Shown here: positions 23,177 through 35,079 of the stretch, one piece after another
Layout of the letters: each line of letters starts with the position of its first letter
Position numbering within the stretch: position 1 is the first letter of the stretch
Source: Cristatella mucedo
Taxonomy: Eukaryota; Bryozoa; Phylactolaemata; Cristatellidae
Length of the DNA: 60,000 nt
Direction of reading: 5' to 3'
Assembly (NCBI GenBank): GCA_009760855.2
Contig: WPIO01000139.1
Coordinates: 126,001-186,000 of the forward strand
Made by a program: the position numbers and the translations under genes
Notes under the pieces: model-generated
What the model saw: the letters and a program-made list of their open reading frames with translations, nothing else
What the model was told of the DNA's origin: nothing
Database searches by the model: none

Positions 23177-25000
23177 TAAATAATGTAATGTACCTCCGTC
23201 AGTAACTCCACAAAGTCATAAAGACCATGTGGGTGTTAGGCAGGAGAGTTTTGTATAGCGCAACCATAGCCTAAGCGGCTTTCGGTACGCATTCGGTAGC
23301 CAACGGACTTCGTCTCATGCAACAAAGAGAAAGTGGGAAGCATAGCAGAGTTAGGAGAGCAGTTGAGATAGTGAGTAGCATTGAAGTAGCAGTTCAGGAC
23401 CGCTAAAAAAGATATGCCATAGTCGGCATCAGGAGAGTAGATGTCGTTGCGTAAGAATTGTGGAAGCGAGTTCCACAGTCTAGGACCTGCAGAGCTAAAG
23501 CTTCTGTCGACAACTGTCTTTAAGCGGAGGAATGGGACAGCTAATTTATTGTCCACACAGGACCTCAGGGCACGAACAGGCTGAAACTGATGCAGCAGTT
23601 CAGCTAGGTACGAAGGAGCCAATCCGTGGCGGGCCTTGTGGGTCAGCGTAAGAACTTTGCTCTGTATCCTTTGCTCAACCGGAAACCATCCTAGCTCTTT
23701 CAGCAAAGGTGACACGTGCTCAAACCGCTGGGACTTGAAGACCAGCCTTGCAGCCATATTCATAGTCAGCTGTAGTGGCATAAAAGCTTTCTTTGGTAGC
23801 CCAGCCAAAAAGGAATTACAATAATCAAGCCGAGACAGAACTAAAGAGCTAGTTAAATATTTTACAATCCACTGTGGAAGACAGCTTCTAATTTTGGATA
23901 GGGATCGGATGTGATGGCTAGCTGTAGAGGCAGTCTTCTGAATTAAGCTTTTGAAATTGAGGCAGCTGTCGAACACGACACCTAGATTACGAGCACGTGG
24001 TGAATGTCGCACAATAGCATCACCTATTAGAATAGCAAAGCCTTTTAATCCAGCCACACGCTTAGGGTGTCGTATGAGCAGCAGTTTGGTTTTATCGTCA
24101 TTTAATTTCAGGAAGTTTTCTGACATCCAGGATCGAATATCGGCAAGGCAAGCATTCAGTTTCTCAGTTGCTGCAGCAGACTCCAACGGTTTAAATGACA
24201 AATACAACTGAGTATCGTCAGCATAGAAGTGATATCCTATTCCATGGGCCTTGATCACTTTTCCCAAAGGTTGCGTATAAATGGAGAACAGCAAATGAAC
24301 AAGTACAGACCCTTGAGGGACTCCACAGGTGACCCTTCTCATGTCTGAGACCTAACCCCCACACGACACTGATTGAACACGATCAGACAAGTATGATTTA
24401 AACCACGCCAGTGCTTCGTCTTCCAGACCGATCGTTGTTCTCAGTCGTTCAAGCAGAACTTCGTGATCAATGCTGTCGAAGGCAGCATACAGATCTAGCA
24501 GAGCTAGGGCAGTGATATTCCCGTCGTCGTTGCCACGTAGAATGTCATTGCTAACACGGAGGAGAGAAGTTTCAGTAGAGTGCTGCCTCTTGAAACCTGA
24601 TTGAAATATTTCTGACATTCCATTATTTTAAAAATGTTCAACTAGCTGCTTAGCAACAAGTTTTTCAAGAATCTTTGATAAGAACAGAAGAAGGGAAACT
24701 GGACGATAGTTTGCTAGGACCTCTGTGTCTAATCCAGGCTTTTTAAGAATAGGTCTAACGATTGCCGATTTAAAGGACTTGGGGACGACCCCTTTTCCCA
24801 AAGAAGCATTAAAAATCTTGGTTATGGCAGGGCTAAGCTGGTCTGCAAGTGAAGTCCACAGAGATGAAGGTATAGGGTCTTCAGGAGACGAGCTCTTTTT
24901 GCTAGACCTTATTAAGTAGCCACATCACAGGCAGAAACATCAGAGAACCTTTTAAGAAAGGTCAAAGGTTGGCTAGTAAATTAGGCGTTAGCTGTTGCTA
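23177..25000 (-). mobile_element. LINE-B, best-preserved copy
   Basis: The element runs from its 3' terminus at about 23177 (plus-strand taatgtaatgtacctccgtc) to about 25000, so it is 5' truncated in the region between endonuclease and reverse transcriptase. The same terminal wording begins the copies at 51165 and 52785 and, in reverse, ends the copy at 35075, so it marks the true 3' end. The internal coding sequence is nearly open (see the pseudogene at 23236-24913). Compared with LINE-A it is a distinct family: the same domain order but a different 3' end, C-terminus and residues. Confidence 0.95.
23236..24913 (-). pseudogene. CR1/L2-type reverse transcriptase, two in-frame stops
   Basis: One reading frame carries the whole reverse-transcriptase core of LINE-B. 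In order from the N-terminus it has [61 protein letters not shown] (catalytic YADD, residues 40-43 of the 368-codon segment 23236-24342), [14 protein letters not shown] and a C-terminal region with [11 protein letters not shown] and GPRLWNSLP. Such enzymes copy element RNA at a nicked target. Only two stops interrupt it, TAA at 24628-24630 and TAG at 24352-24354. Upstream of about 24913 the frame is lost and no endonuclease is present. Plus-strand frames over this region are shadows. Confidence 0.93.
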
Positions 25001-25004
25001 GCCT

Positions 25005-25842
25005 ATACTTGTGAAATATATATGACAACTTTGACTTTTCATTGGGAAATAGTGAGCAAGTATCCTATAACCCACTGGTGAGTCACAACCATTGACGAGC
25101 GGTCTGGCTTTGTTATCTTCAGTTATCGGCAAGATCTTGTAAGAAATAAAATGGAAAAACATTCAGACCAATTGCTAACGATGCCGCAACGAAATTTAAT
25201 TTTCTAATATTTAGATGCATCTCGCAGTTCACATTTTTATTTGCTTGGGTTCTCATCACACAAATAGGCAAAGGCGACGGGAATCAGAAGCTGAGTCACA
25301 TTTACGGGGCGTGTTGACTTAAGAGGAAAATGAGTAATTTTCAATAGAAATCCTAAACTTAAAGTGAAAATTTTAAATTCCAGACTGACTTTTCACTTCA
25401 GCTAGATATAACTTAAGATATTGAGCATTTATATAAGCAAGTAGTACGGCCGCTCGTCATCTCGGTCAGCTCTGGCTAGCCAATAGGCAAAAACTTCAAT
25501 CACGTTACGTAAGAACGTGTGAACATTAAAAAAATATTGATGAGCAAGTTTTTAATTGTATATGCTAAGAATTCTTCGGATACAGCAAAATGTCTGGTGT
25601 TTGCGACAGAGCGTACGGGATACACTAGGCTGTAGGAGCAAGTGCCTGTCATAGCCCAGCATACCAGCTGCTTGAGTCAGTGAACCGGACTGCCGAGATA
25701 CGTGAGCAGGTGGCGTACAATCTAATTTGACTCGCCATCCAGCTACCCATTGCGGGACTATCGCAGTGAGACACTCGCAGTAACTTAAGAGTGCACCAGC
25801 AGTCAACCAGATCTAGGTAACAGGAACTTAACATATATATAA

Positions 25843-25890
<48 letters not shown>

Positions 25891-26080
25891 ATTTAGATAT
25901 CTGTTCGACAAAACCCGATAGCATACGTGGTGCAGTGAGTCCTTTAACTTCTTCTTGTTCGTGGTTTGTTTTGGGGTCACGTCTGCGTTTAAAGAGTACG
26001 ATTCAATGCGTCCAGTAAATGGGAGCCTCCATTGGATAGAAGACTCCCTAGACTGCCGACAGCCGCCTGCATCTAAACTC
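25005..26080. other. Unassigned sequence between repeats
   Basis: No recognised domain. The minus frames at 25552-25924 run into the AT microsatellite. The stretch from 25001 to 25550 is AT-rich and without long frames. Confidence 0.45.
25831..25888. repeat. (AT)n microsatellite
   Basis: About 58 bp of alternating AT with two AAAT interruptions. Confidence 0.97.
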
Positions 26081-26083
26081 TGA

Positions 26084-26084
<1 letters not shown>

Positions 26085-26166
<82 letters not shown>
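26085..26166. repeat. (CT)n microsatellite
   Basis: About 82 bp of uninterrupted CT dinucleotides, the purest simple repeat in the window. It lies about 50 bp from a LINE reverse-transcriptase scrap. Confidence 0.97.
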
Positions 26167-26169
<3 letters not shown>

Positions 26170-26214
26170 GTACGACCTAGTAAAGAGTACTACTTACTGT
26201 GCCAGGGATACGAA

Positions 26215-26560
26215 AACAGGTGGAGAATTATTCCAGGAGGATATTGTGATAGACAGTGTCAAGTGCTGCTAAAATGATATAGCAGTATTAGCAAAGGGGA
26301 CCAACTCTGATAAACATAGTTCAAAATGTCGCTGTAAAACTGAATGCGAGTGGTTTCAATGAAAGCCTCTAAATCCTGTGAGAAAGTTGCTTACAATATA
26401 TTTAATGCACTGACAAAGTTGTGTAATTTCACGGACAATAGTCATTCCAGTGTTTTGTATAGTAATGCAGAAAGGAGACGAGAAGAAAACTACTTTGAAT
26501 TCTCATGATCGAAGATAGAGCTTATAAAGAGTGGCTTGTTCTTTGCCGTTTCTAGATTTT
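26215..26560 (-). pseudogene. LINE reverse transcriptase fragment, lineage uncertain
   Basis: On the minus strand two reverse-transcriptase landmarks can be read in the right order and spacing. The first is LLYKTLEWLLSVKLHNF (near 26400-26475), corresponding to the [12 protein letters not shown] helix. About 45-60 codons later comes ALDTVYHNILLE (near 26235-26270), corresponding to AFDTxDHxxLLERL. The catalytic YADD segment is not found. The DTVYHN wording differs from both LINE-A and LINE-B, so this may be a third CR1/L2-type lineage or a diverged LINE-A. It contains stops. Confidence 0.6.
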
Positions 26561-26564
26561 AATG

Positions 26565-27360
26565 CAAATCAACGGTAGCCACGGATAAATTTACCATACA
26601 CGTTATCGTAGGAAGCTAGATATATGCACCTCATAGAATAATTGTTGTTAACCAAATACACCGACCTGGTTTCGTCACGCGGAAGCCTGCATTTGGCCAG
26701 AGCTGTGCAGCGTACCTATCGCTGCTTTAGACGGCTCACGTGGTGAGACTAAAACCAGCTTAACTTTGAAGGCAAGGAAACGTGAATAGCTTAACTAACA
26801 ATTATAAGTAATTAACCTAGCCTTTAATATTAAAAGCGATTTGTATTTCATTGGCCCACGTACAGATGCACACATTTTCATAATCCAGCTGAGCCCATTG
26901 GTGGACTGCTCTCAACTGTTTGCACTACAACAAGTGACATATGCAAGCTCGTTCTGGTGCTATCGTGGAGCAATGGAAGCATCGGATATCGCATTGCGTC
27001 TGACAGGTTGTTTCTAATCGACTTTCTCCTCGAGTGACCCGCTAACTCTATATGCCTCGCTGTCTCTGCCTTTCTATACCTATTAGTTTCTGTCCATTTC
27101 TACCTGTATCTAACAATTGAATTGTCTCTCCTTCTCTCTGTCTGTCTTAGCCTGTATCTTGCTATTGCACCAATTATATTCAGTAAATCTTCATAAGTAG
27201 CAGAAAATCAGAACCACATACGTATAAGTTGTCAAATTTAGAGTTGTGGGGTGAGCCTTAATGTTCATCAAGTTGTTGTAGAGTCACCAAATTCATTACC
27301 GTAAAAGACACTGATTTCCTCTAAATAACGTCTGAACTTAAGTAATTAGATAATAATGGC
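26565..27360. other. Unassigned sequence
   Basis: A pyrimidine-rich, TCTGTC/CTCTCC-like low-complexity patch lies at about 27035-27165. No gene is seen in the rest. Confidence 0.45.
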
Positions 27361-27364
27361 TAAC

Positions 27365-29960
27365 AATAATAATACAATTGATATTGAATACTCAGCGAAC
27401 TTAATCTCTTTCAATGAACTTTACGTTTGCTTCAAAGGAAGCACTTTCAAATAGTTAGTGGTAGCATGCTCAATAGACAACAAGAACAACACGAATGAGG
27501 CTGACATGTACTGGATCAGGATGAAAGCATGTTTTGTGGCCGCATGCACAGTGTCAGCACGCAAAACCACCTAAAAGTTGAGTCACAGGGACCAGCTAAA
27601 TGCCGTGATAAATAGGTTTTTTGCTTTTAGTTTCTTTTTAAATGTTGACAAGTCAGGAGATGTCGTAACACAAGTTGAAAGTGAGTTCCAGGCTATGGGA
27701 AAATACGAACTAAAGGCACGGTCTGCAAAGGATTTACGATTGCATGAGGTATAGGTTAACGGTTAGGTTCCGAAAAGCAAGTGGTACGATGCTTAGCCTA
27801 TTGGGAGAGTAGATCTGACAGGTAGGCTGAAACCAAAGAATGAAGGAACCTAAAAGTGAGTGACATAATTATGAAGTTGGTGCTTTACTTGACTGGGAGC
27901 CAGTGCATGTCGGCGAGAAGTGGTGAAATGTGCAACTGCTATGCTCACCATTGATTAGAGTAGCCATAGAGTTTGGCACCAGCTGTAAGCACCTGGCTGT
28001 ACAGGCCGGTAGACAATCAAGCGGTGATTTACAAGAGTCTGAACTGTCATAAATGCATCAACTTAGATGTGGAATCCCTATATAAACTAGTCCGAATTTT
28101 AGCAATTTTATTTTAGCTGAAAGTAGGCAGACTTGAGTGCGGAGCTTATTTGGTCGTCTAATGAAAAGTCACTTTGGAGCACTACACCTAAATATTGAAC
28201 AGATTCGGCAGGATATATGCAGGCAGAGCCGAGTTTGAGCGTCAGCCTCTTCAATTTCTGAATAACACTTGGTTTGCCTTTAACTAGTGATAGGTTTTAT
28301 CCTAATTCAATTTAAAAGTTAGCTGCCATCCGTGTGTGAATATCATTAATACATGGTACAACTTTTACATGGTACAACTTTTTGAGACTGTTTGAAGTGC
28401 TAGAGGGCTGCGAGGGATTCAAGCTAAGTTAAAACTGATAATCATCTGCATAGAACTGAAAGCCAAGATTGTGCTTGACAATCACATAGGCAAGATGGAA
28501 AGTATACACAGTGAAAAGAACGGGACCAGGCAAAGAGGCCTGAGCTACCACATATTTCAGAGGTTCCTCGGAGGATCTTTGTTTATTCACATCAATACTC
28601 TTGATTTTTCCAATGAGATAGGACCTGGACCATTGTGGAGCAGTGCCAGTGACGCCGAGATGAGATGAGATAAGCTCAAGAAGGACTTGATGATCGATAG
28701 TATCAAAAGCTTCCGAAAAATTGAGCCAAATCGAGATACTCGACCCATGTTTGCATTCCTAAGTAGGTCGTTGCACACCCAACGAAGCACTGACTCTAAG
28801 AAGGGATTAGCTCTCAAACCAGACTGGAACTTGCAAAAAAGGTTTAAAGTTTCACTATACGAGTTCAGCTGATCTGTCACTACGCGTTCCAGTGTCTTTG
28901 ATACAAACGGTAGAAGAAAAACGGAAGGGAAGTTGCTCAGTTCTCGTTTTCCAGTGTTGCTTTATTGAGTAGTGGCCTGAATAACGCCTTTTCAAAGGTG
29001 GCAGAACATGAACTGATGCTAATGACATATTTATGATGTTAGTTATCCATGGTAGCAGCAGATCAATGTATCGCAGAAGCAGGATAGTGGAAATAGGGCC
29101 CAAACGACTAGCTGTCTTTTTTGATTGGTGTTTAACTGCATGGCGAGGTCACTAGTGACCTTAAATGTTCCAGTGGGATGGTGACATCTTCGTGTTTGAC
29201 TCTGCTCTTCTCTGTCTTGTTGACAAAGAAGCTAGAGAAGCTATTATCAAGATCATCACTTTGCAAGGAGCTAACGTCGGAGTGGTTAAGGAGTTGGTCG
29301 ATCGTCCACACCAGAATTTTCGGATTGTGCATTTGTGACCAAAAAACGTTTTTGTAGAAGGTAAGCTTGGCTTTAGCTAGGGTTAATTGGTACGATTTAC
29401 AGTAGTCCTCGTATGCTTGTCAGTGGAAATCGGTCCTGATCTTTTGTATTCTTTTACATACTTGTGCTTAGTAGGCCTAGCTAGTTGAACGTTATGATGA
29501 TGAACAATAGGCCGCAATGGTGAGGGCACACAGTGAGGTTAGACAGAGGTGCAAACTCGTCCAGCGTTTCAGCTAGTGCCGTGTTGTAGCTATCTACCAA
29601 TGATGACAGATCAGAGGGGGGACTGAGCAGCAGAGGCAAGCAGATATTCTCGCACGGACAGCAATGATATCTATAGTCTTGAGGTTTCGTGATTCAGATG
29701 TGATTTTAGAGGAGGAGGAGGCGGGCACACACTTTAGATTGAATGAGATTTGCATGTGGTCAAATGTGCAGGATTTGGTAAATGTACTGATGACACAGTG
29801 CTGACGTATCAGAAAAATTGGTCGAGTGTGTGACCCTTGATATAAGTAGGGCCGTACACGTGAGCCAAAGGTGACAACGAGTCAGTCAGTGAACGAAAGT
29901 CAGTGCTGAAGTCCTCAGATGCTCTGTTAAAGTTACCGAATTCTAACCAAGAACTTCCAG
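27365..29960 (-). mobile_element. LINE-A, 2.6-kb decayed copy
   Basis: This copy extends from an AAT-rich tail and degraded hairpin (27365-27430) through the C-terminus, reverse transcriptase and linker. It reaches the end of the endonuclease. The minus frame 28587-28880 shows the region aligned with [13 protein letters not shown]; 29132-29332 holds the linker. Frame 29809-30033 ends with AHVYGPTYIKGHTLDQ, matching the endonuclease tail of the master copy, but its catalytic-site motif reads GNFN instead of GDFN. A 16-bp tandem duplication (acatggtacaactttt, 28351-28382) is private to this copy. Many frameshifts; not functional. Confidence 0.92.
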
Positions 29961-29964
29961 AAAA

Positions 29965-32900
29965 GCCCACAGCTAAAGAGACAACGAGTAGTGTTTTCAT
30001 CATCATGTACACAACACACCGTTGGCATGACAAACGTGGCCAACTTTTTTTGACAATACGATGTTCTTTGAGCGATCGAATTCAGAATTCTTAAGAGGAT
30101 CTTGCTAAGAAAAAAGAGACAGTCTATAAGTAGTAATGTGTAAATTAGAGCTGTACCAGATTTTCTCGTTGTATTTGCTTCCGCGTTGAATAGTGGATTA
30201 AATGATATTCAGTGTTCCACCGAATAGTAGCGATCGGACAGACTATGCATAGTGTTCACGTTAAAACTGTTACAGCATGTACGGCAGGTACTGCAAGTTA
30301 ATGCCGAGTATACACAGACAGGTGAAGAAGGCGTAATTACATGTGGTTAAACAATAATTATAGTTTATGTATACATTTTACTTTATATCGACATTTTCAA
30401 ATATTTAACTTCCAATTTTCACTGCAGAGCTAATCTGTACACCATTCGTATTTACCTGAATGATGAAAACCAGCTATTCAGGACACATCCGTTGTAAATG
30501 CAGCTCAAGCATGGTTAAAGCTTTGTCTCAGACATCTGTTTACGAGCGATTGGGTGGGTATGCATTCTCGGTAAGAGATCAAACCTCTGAGCTCTCTAAT
30601 TTGGTCGCTGGCTGCCCCCGGATGCATCATTACTCTATTTACATTTTTTTAGGGGCTGACGCTCAGGAGGATTTATTTGTGCTTGAAGCCTTCGTTAGTT
30701 GCATTCTTGGCAGATCGCATCCTGGACCAGACATAGGTGACTTGAGTGAAGCAAAGAGAGGCTAATTTAGACAGAGAGTCCTGCCAGCTACCGACTTCAG
30801 CCTTCGGTATATACGTCCTCAATACATTGGCGGCGGTCCGAGATTTAGGGGAGACATAGCGGAAACTCAGCAGTCAAACTCGGTTCTAATTTTTTCGGGT
30901 AAGAGCCAGTGACCAGTCATTGGCGCCGTTTATGCGATTCCTTCTTCATTGCTTTAAGGAAAGGTTAACCAATTGGACGATGAAATCATCGATTCGTTCC
31001 GCACCAGTACCTGCTAAGGGAACACTCAAGCTCTGATATAAAACATCAGGTTTTGAGGTGACTTCTCCTACACTGGTTGAGGAAAAACGTTCAAAGTGGC
31101 AGCCAATTTCAGTTCACCATGATGCATTTTGGAGTGCGATTTCCTGCCTCCCTAACATAAGTAATGCTCCTATAAACGCTCAGTGGGTGGAGTGAGTAAG
31201 GAAGCTTGGATCAAGACTGCCGCCTAAACTTCCTACAAAAAACGCAGACCATAGCAAACCTTGTGTAGGTAGGAAACAGTGCTGGCGATCTAGTCCAGGC
31301 TGTATACAATCTAAGATGGGTAAGGTGCCACCGTTATTTTTATAAATGGAGGCAAACGGTGGCCGGGTTGAGCTTGCCTAGCAACTTTGGCAACGAATAC
31401 GTAGCTACCGAGCTGCTGCTTCTGTCAACCGGTGCCCGACCCCAGCAGTAGGCCTGCGATTGAATACTATGCTACAGCCTCCGTCAGAAGCAGGGAGAGG
31501 GATTGGAATGTTGAGACAGGAGACCTGTCTTCTCTTATTGTATACAACCATACAGAACACTGCTGCTCATATAGATTCGCTGTATTATGGGGCAGGATAC
31601 GAACTTTTATTAAGTAACGCAGACATCAATCGATCAATCGGTTGATATGTCAATCAAAAGTATGGAATTATAGTGGTCCTTACATGACTGCAACGTGTGG
31701 ACAATACTTCTCGAGGCAAACGGGTGACCGCCGTTTCAAATTAGCACTGTAAGTGCTGTTATTTTTATCAGAGGCACCGGCCGAGGGTGGCAATTGCATC
31801 GAAATCCAAACAACCGGAAGGGATCTCCATCACTATTCTGCTCCGTTTGGTATTCGGAACCTCGTCAAATGTACCTTCTGATTGCCGCGAGCGACCGCTC
31901 CCTATAGTTCGCTTTCTGTTATGGAGTCATTGACGGTAACTGTGTGCAATCTGAGCTTTTCATGCAGAGGATAAGTAATGTCGTCATGGTGGCTAAGCCA
32001 TCGTCATAAGAACGCCTGCAAGCCACAGCCCTTTCCAAAGCTCCTACTTATACTGTGTATTCAAATCAACCTGCTGTTATTTATGGCATCCATATTAAAT
32101 AATGCCTCGAGCTTCTGACTGCTCAAGCATTAACACAGGTGTGAGCAATGGGGGGGGTAACGTCTTTTCAGTCTGGTCCGTGCCAGTCTCATTCCCATTT
32201 CCGCCTTTTACTACCTCCAAAGTCTCCCCTGTATTCACTTCGTTTACCCATAAGCTCTGTACTAATTCTCCTCATGAGTTACACTTTCCTCTCAATCAGG
32301 AGATACTAGCCGGAGATTGCTTGATCTGTGCTTTCACTTCTCATGCTTATTGTTGGACGCCCTGCCAAGACATTGATCGGGAAAATATTGGGGTCCGCAT
32401 AGCCTTTCCTTTTGGCAGCTCCGTGACTTGCTCAGTCCCCCCGTTAGCTCTGGTCCCCAGCCGATGGTCGAAACGACTTTGTTCTAAAGCCGAACCTAGG
32501 CATATGCCTAGCTTGTAAACCAACCTTACCATAGCGAGTGAGTGTCAAATTATTCATCCATTCATTAGGAAGGTCTTTGACTAAGCCTGCAGTAAGGTTC
32601 TTTGTGCGACTCAGCCAAAGTTGCTATAATCTCCAGCGAACTTATTCATGACTCATTCTTTTTTTAAATTAGGAATCTTTATCATATCATGTCTATGCTT
32701 CTAAATAAGCACTGCTGAAAGTTTCAGTGAATGATTTTACTGAAATATTGCCAGCCGAAACAGTGTGTAAAACTAGCCGGTAGACCTGGGAATAACCAAG
32801 CATTTAATTGATTGCAACAAAATAGTTCGTAAAGTGAGCATCAGCTTCTGCCAGTTACTGTAAATACGGTATAGAATTCCGAAGTAAGGACGTGCATTGT

Positions 32901-33300
32901 TAGCCTATATTCAATAAAACGTCGTTGTTTGTCTGCATTTTATTTTTATTTGCTGTCACCAAGCTCAGCCTAGACTCCAAGGGAGCGTATGGTAGTAGCC
33001 AAGAGTCACTCTAGAGGTCTAAGGGTGCCGTTTCTTTTTAAAGAAGACTATCATATTAATTCATCACGCAATGTCTCAAGCATTTGCTGGACGTCTTCAA
33101 TGAGCAGCTCAGTCCAAGCTGAGATGTCAAGCAAGGGCAAACGAAAGAGAAAAGAAGTCAAGCCAGCAGGACATCGTGGGTCTTCCGGAAACTGGGTACT
33201 CAACTTCATGCTTCCATATTGATCCTCCTTTCAGCCATCAAACTATTGATGTACCAGGAAAGAACAGAGTCTGGGTGTCTCACAGACTTAATGTAAGCTC
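29965..33300. other. Unassigned 3.3-kb stretch
   Basis: No gene or repeat recognised. The longest frame is on the plus strand at 32102-32518 (138 codons, rich in Ser, Pro and Cys, no domain seen); a 101-codon frame lies at 30460-30765. The plus frame at 32989-33222 ends with a basic run (GKRKRKE). Overlapping frames on the opposite strand argue against coding. Confidence 0.45.
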
Positions 33301-33304
33301 CATG

Positions 33305-33400
33305 TGTCTTACTCCAGTAGTGAGGTGCTCGATCTTCACGGCTTAGGTCGTGGGTTCAAGGCAGCAGAGGACACTTTGCTATTGCCTAATACGAATAGTT
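33305..33400 (+). repeat. tRNA-like SINE head
   Basis: The plus strand contains cggcttaggtcgtgggttcaaggc near 33340-33363, a box B with one mismatch to GGTTCRA. It is preceded by agtgaggtgctcgatc, comparable to the AGCGGTTAAGGTGCTTGC box A surroundings at 15389-15545. The following cagcagaggacactttgctattgcc loosely matches the cagcaatactttatgtcc after the head at 20490-20590. Confidence 0.42.
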
Positions 33401-33404
33401 GGGC

Positions 33405-33825
33405 TTGGCACCAGGCTCTCAGACCTCTATGTGAATGCGGCTGTTAAATAAGCTAACCATTACTTTACTTTGTAGTGTTAGTCGTAGGCATGTGACGCTT
33501 CCAAGTAGCTCCACCACCTAATTGGTATGAATCCCCCTCGTAGACTGTGCGTCACGTTCCTGAATTACCAGTATCGGTAAAGTAGCGATGCTATTCCTTT
33601 TCAACCCGCGTGGTGGTCAAGAAAACTATCTAGCCCACACACTGGGCTCGAAGTTGGAAAAAATGTAAGCGAAGAAGTGCAAGCTTGCCTCCTGGTCTGC
33701 CAATAGGCTTAGCATGTAATTGGGATCATCTCTGGTTTCGATAAGCTGACTCCCGAGGTGGAAGAAGCATGCTCCACTTTGTTTCTAACATTTTGATATC
33801 CTACTTGAGTTCTTTTTTACCAAGG
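33405..33825. other. Unassigned sequence
   Basis: No frame or repeat recognised. The last 100 bp (gactcccgaggtggaagaagcatg) may already be diverged LINE-B. Confidence 0.4.
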
Positions 33826-33829
33826 ATCG

Positions 33830-35075
33830 GTCTGGCAAACGAAGAAGTGACATGAATCGTATTGCACTTGTTCGATTGCCGCCTATTTGTGTGGTGAGGT
33901 AGTCATGCGTCATCTACCAGACGAGTCACCTGTGGAGTTGCATAAGTGTCCATCCTCGGCTCTTTGCTGCCCTCTATTTGTGCTGGACTTCTACGTAAAG
34001 TAATTCCGGCACATGGAATTAGCTATCACTATAATGCTGACGTTACTCAGCTGTAAGAGCCGTTTAAGCCGTCGGATACTGCTCCGGCAACTCATAAACC
34101 TAATGCTGCCTTACTGACATTTGATCATGAATCTCTGCCCTAATGACCTCAAACCGAACTACGATGCAATAGAACATCTACTCATACGACCCGCCAATGT
34201 TTTAGCTACACTCGACGGCTTTGCTCTTCTAATAGGTGATGCAGTTGTGCGAATGTCCCCTTATGCTTTGGATTTACGTGTCTTCATTGACAGCTACATA
34301 ACTATGAAAGCTTCAGTAAGAAAACTGCCTCACAACTAGCCGTCACGTCCGTTTCCAATCGAAGTTAATGTACTGCTTACAACAGTGGCATGCAAAAAAA
34401 GTCTACAGCTCACTGGTTCTCTCTCGAATAGACTATTGCCATTCCACTTTGGCTTGGCCACTGAAAAAAAGCCACTTGGCCAATGCAGATGCTGATATAT
34501 ATGGCTGTAATGTTGATTAAAAATCCGATGTTTGACCACGCCTCTCATCTATGGATAGAACTCCGATGGCTTGAGCTTGATCAACGGATCCAAAGTAAAT
34601 TTGCTTACAGACTCTCACAAGGCCCGCCACGGCTACTCTCCTTCCTATCTAGCTGAAATGTTGCATACAGCTTGAGCCTTCTCGTGCCCTCAGGTCCTGT
34701 GTAGATAATAAAATAGCCGCTCCGATCCTTCGATTACATGCCATCGGTGACAGAAAGGTTTGCTCTGAAAGTACTAAACTGTGGAACACACGTACAGAAT
34801 TCTTGGGCAATCACTTTCCTGCTGCCGCCTATGGAGCATCGTTCCCAGCCATCCTGAGCTGCTACTTTTATGCTACTCACTACTGCAACTTCCCTCATGA
34901 CTTAGCTATGCTTCTAATTTTTTCTTTGCTGTGTGAGATGAATTCTGTTGGCTAACGAATGAGTATTAAAGTCCACTCAGGCTTTGAGTGTGCTATTGTA
35001 AATCCCCTGCCTAATATGCATTTGTTCTGTGTGGCTTTTTGGAGTTACTGATGGAGATGCATTAAATTACACTGC
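33830..35075 (+). mobile_element. LINE-B 3' half, decayed
   Basis: A plus-strand copy of LINE-B beginning near the WFKSYLSD region. The active-site neighbourhood is recognisable (gagtcacctgtggag; then HGISYHYNADVTQL, where Y-A-D-D has become N-A-D-V). The frame 34121-34339 carries GFALLIGDAVVRMSPYALDL, matching [20 protein letters not shown] of the 23-kb copy. C-terminal remnants (ctaaactgtggaacac for the LWNSLP region, tgctactcactactgcaact) follow. The element ends at gagttactgatggagatgca, the shared LINE-B 3' terminus. It is the only plus-strand LINE-B here. Confidence 0.88.
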
Positions 35076-35079
35076 CTTA

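Noticed and set aside
23636-24919. Plus-strand frames of 62-86 codons across LINE-B
   Set aside because: They lie opposite the reverse-transcriptase frame and have no similarity of their own.
27035-27165. A polypyrimidine tract as a splice acceptor region
   Set aside because: No exon-like frame follows it; it is treated as low-complexity sequence.
32102-32518. A 138-codon plus frame as a host gene
   Set aside because: No recognisable domain, a competing frame on the other strand, and no clear splice or promoter context.
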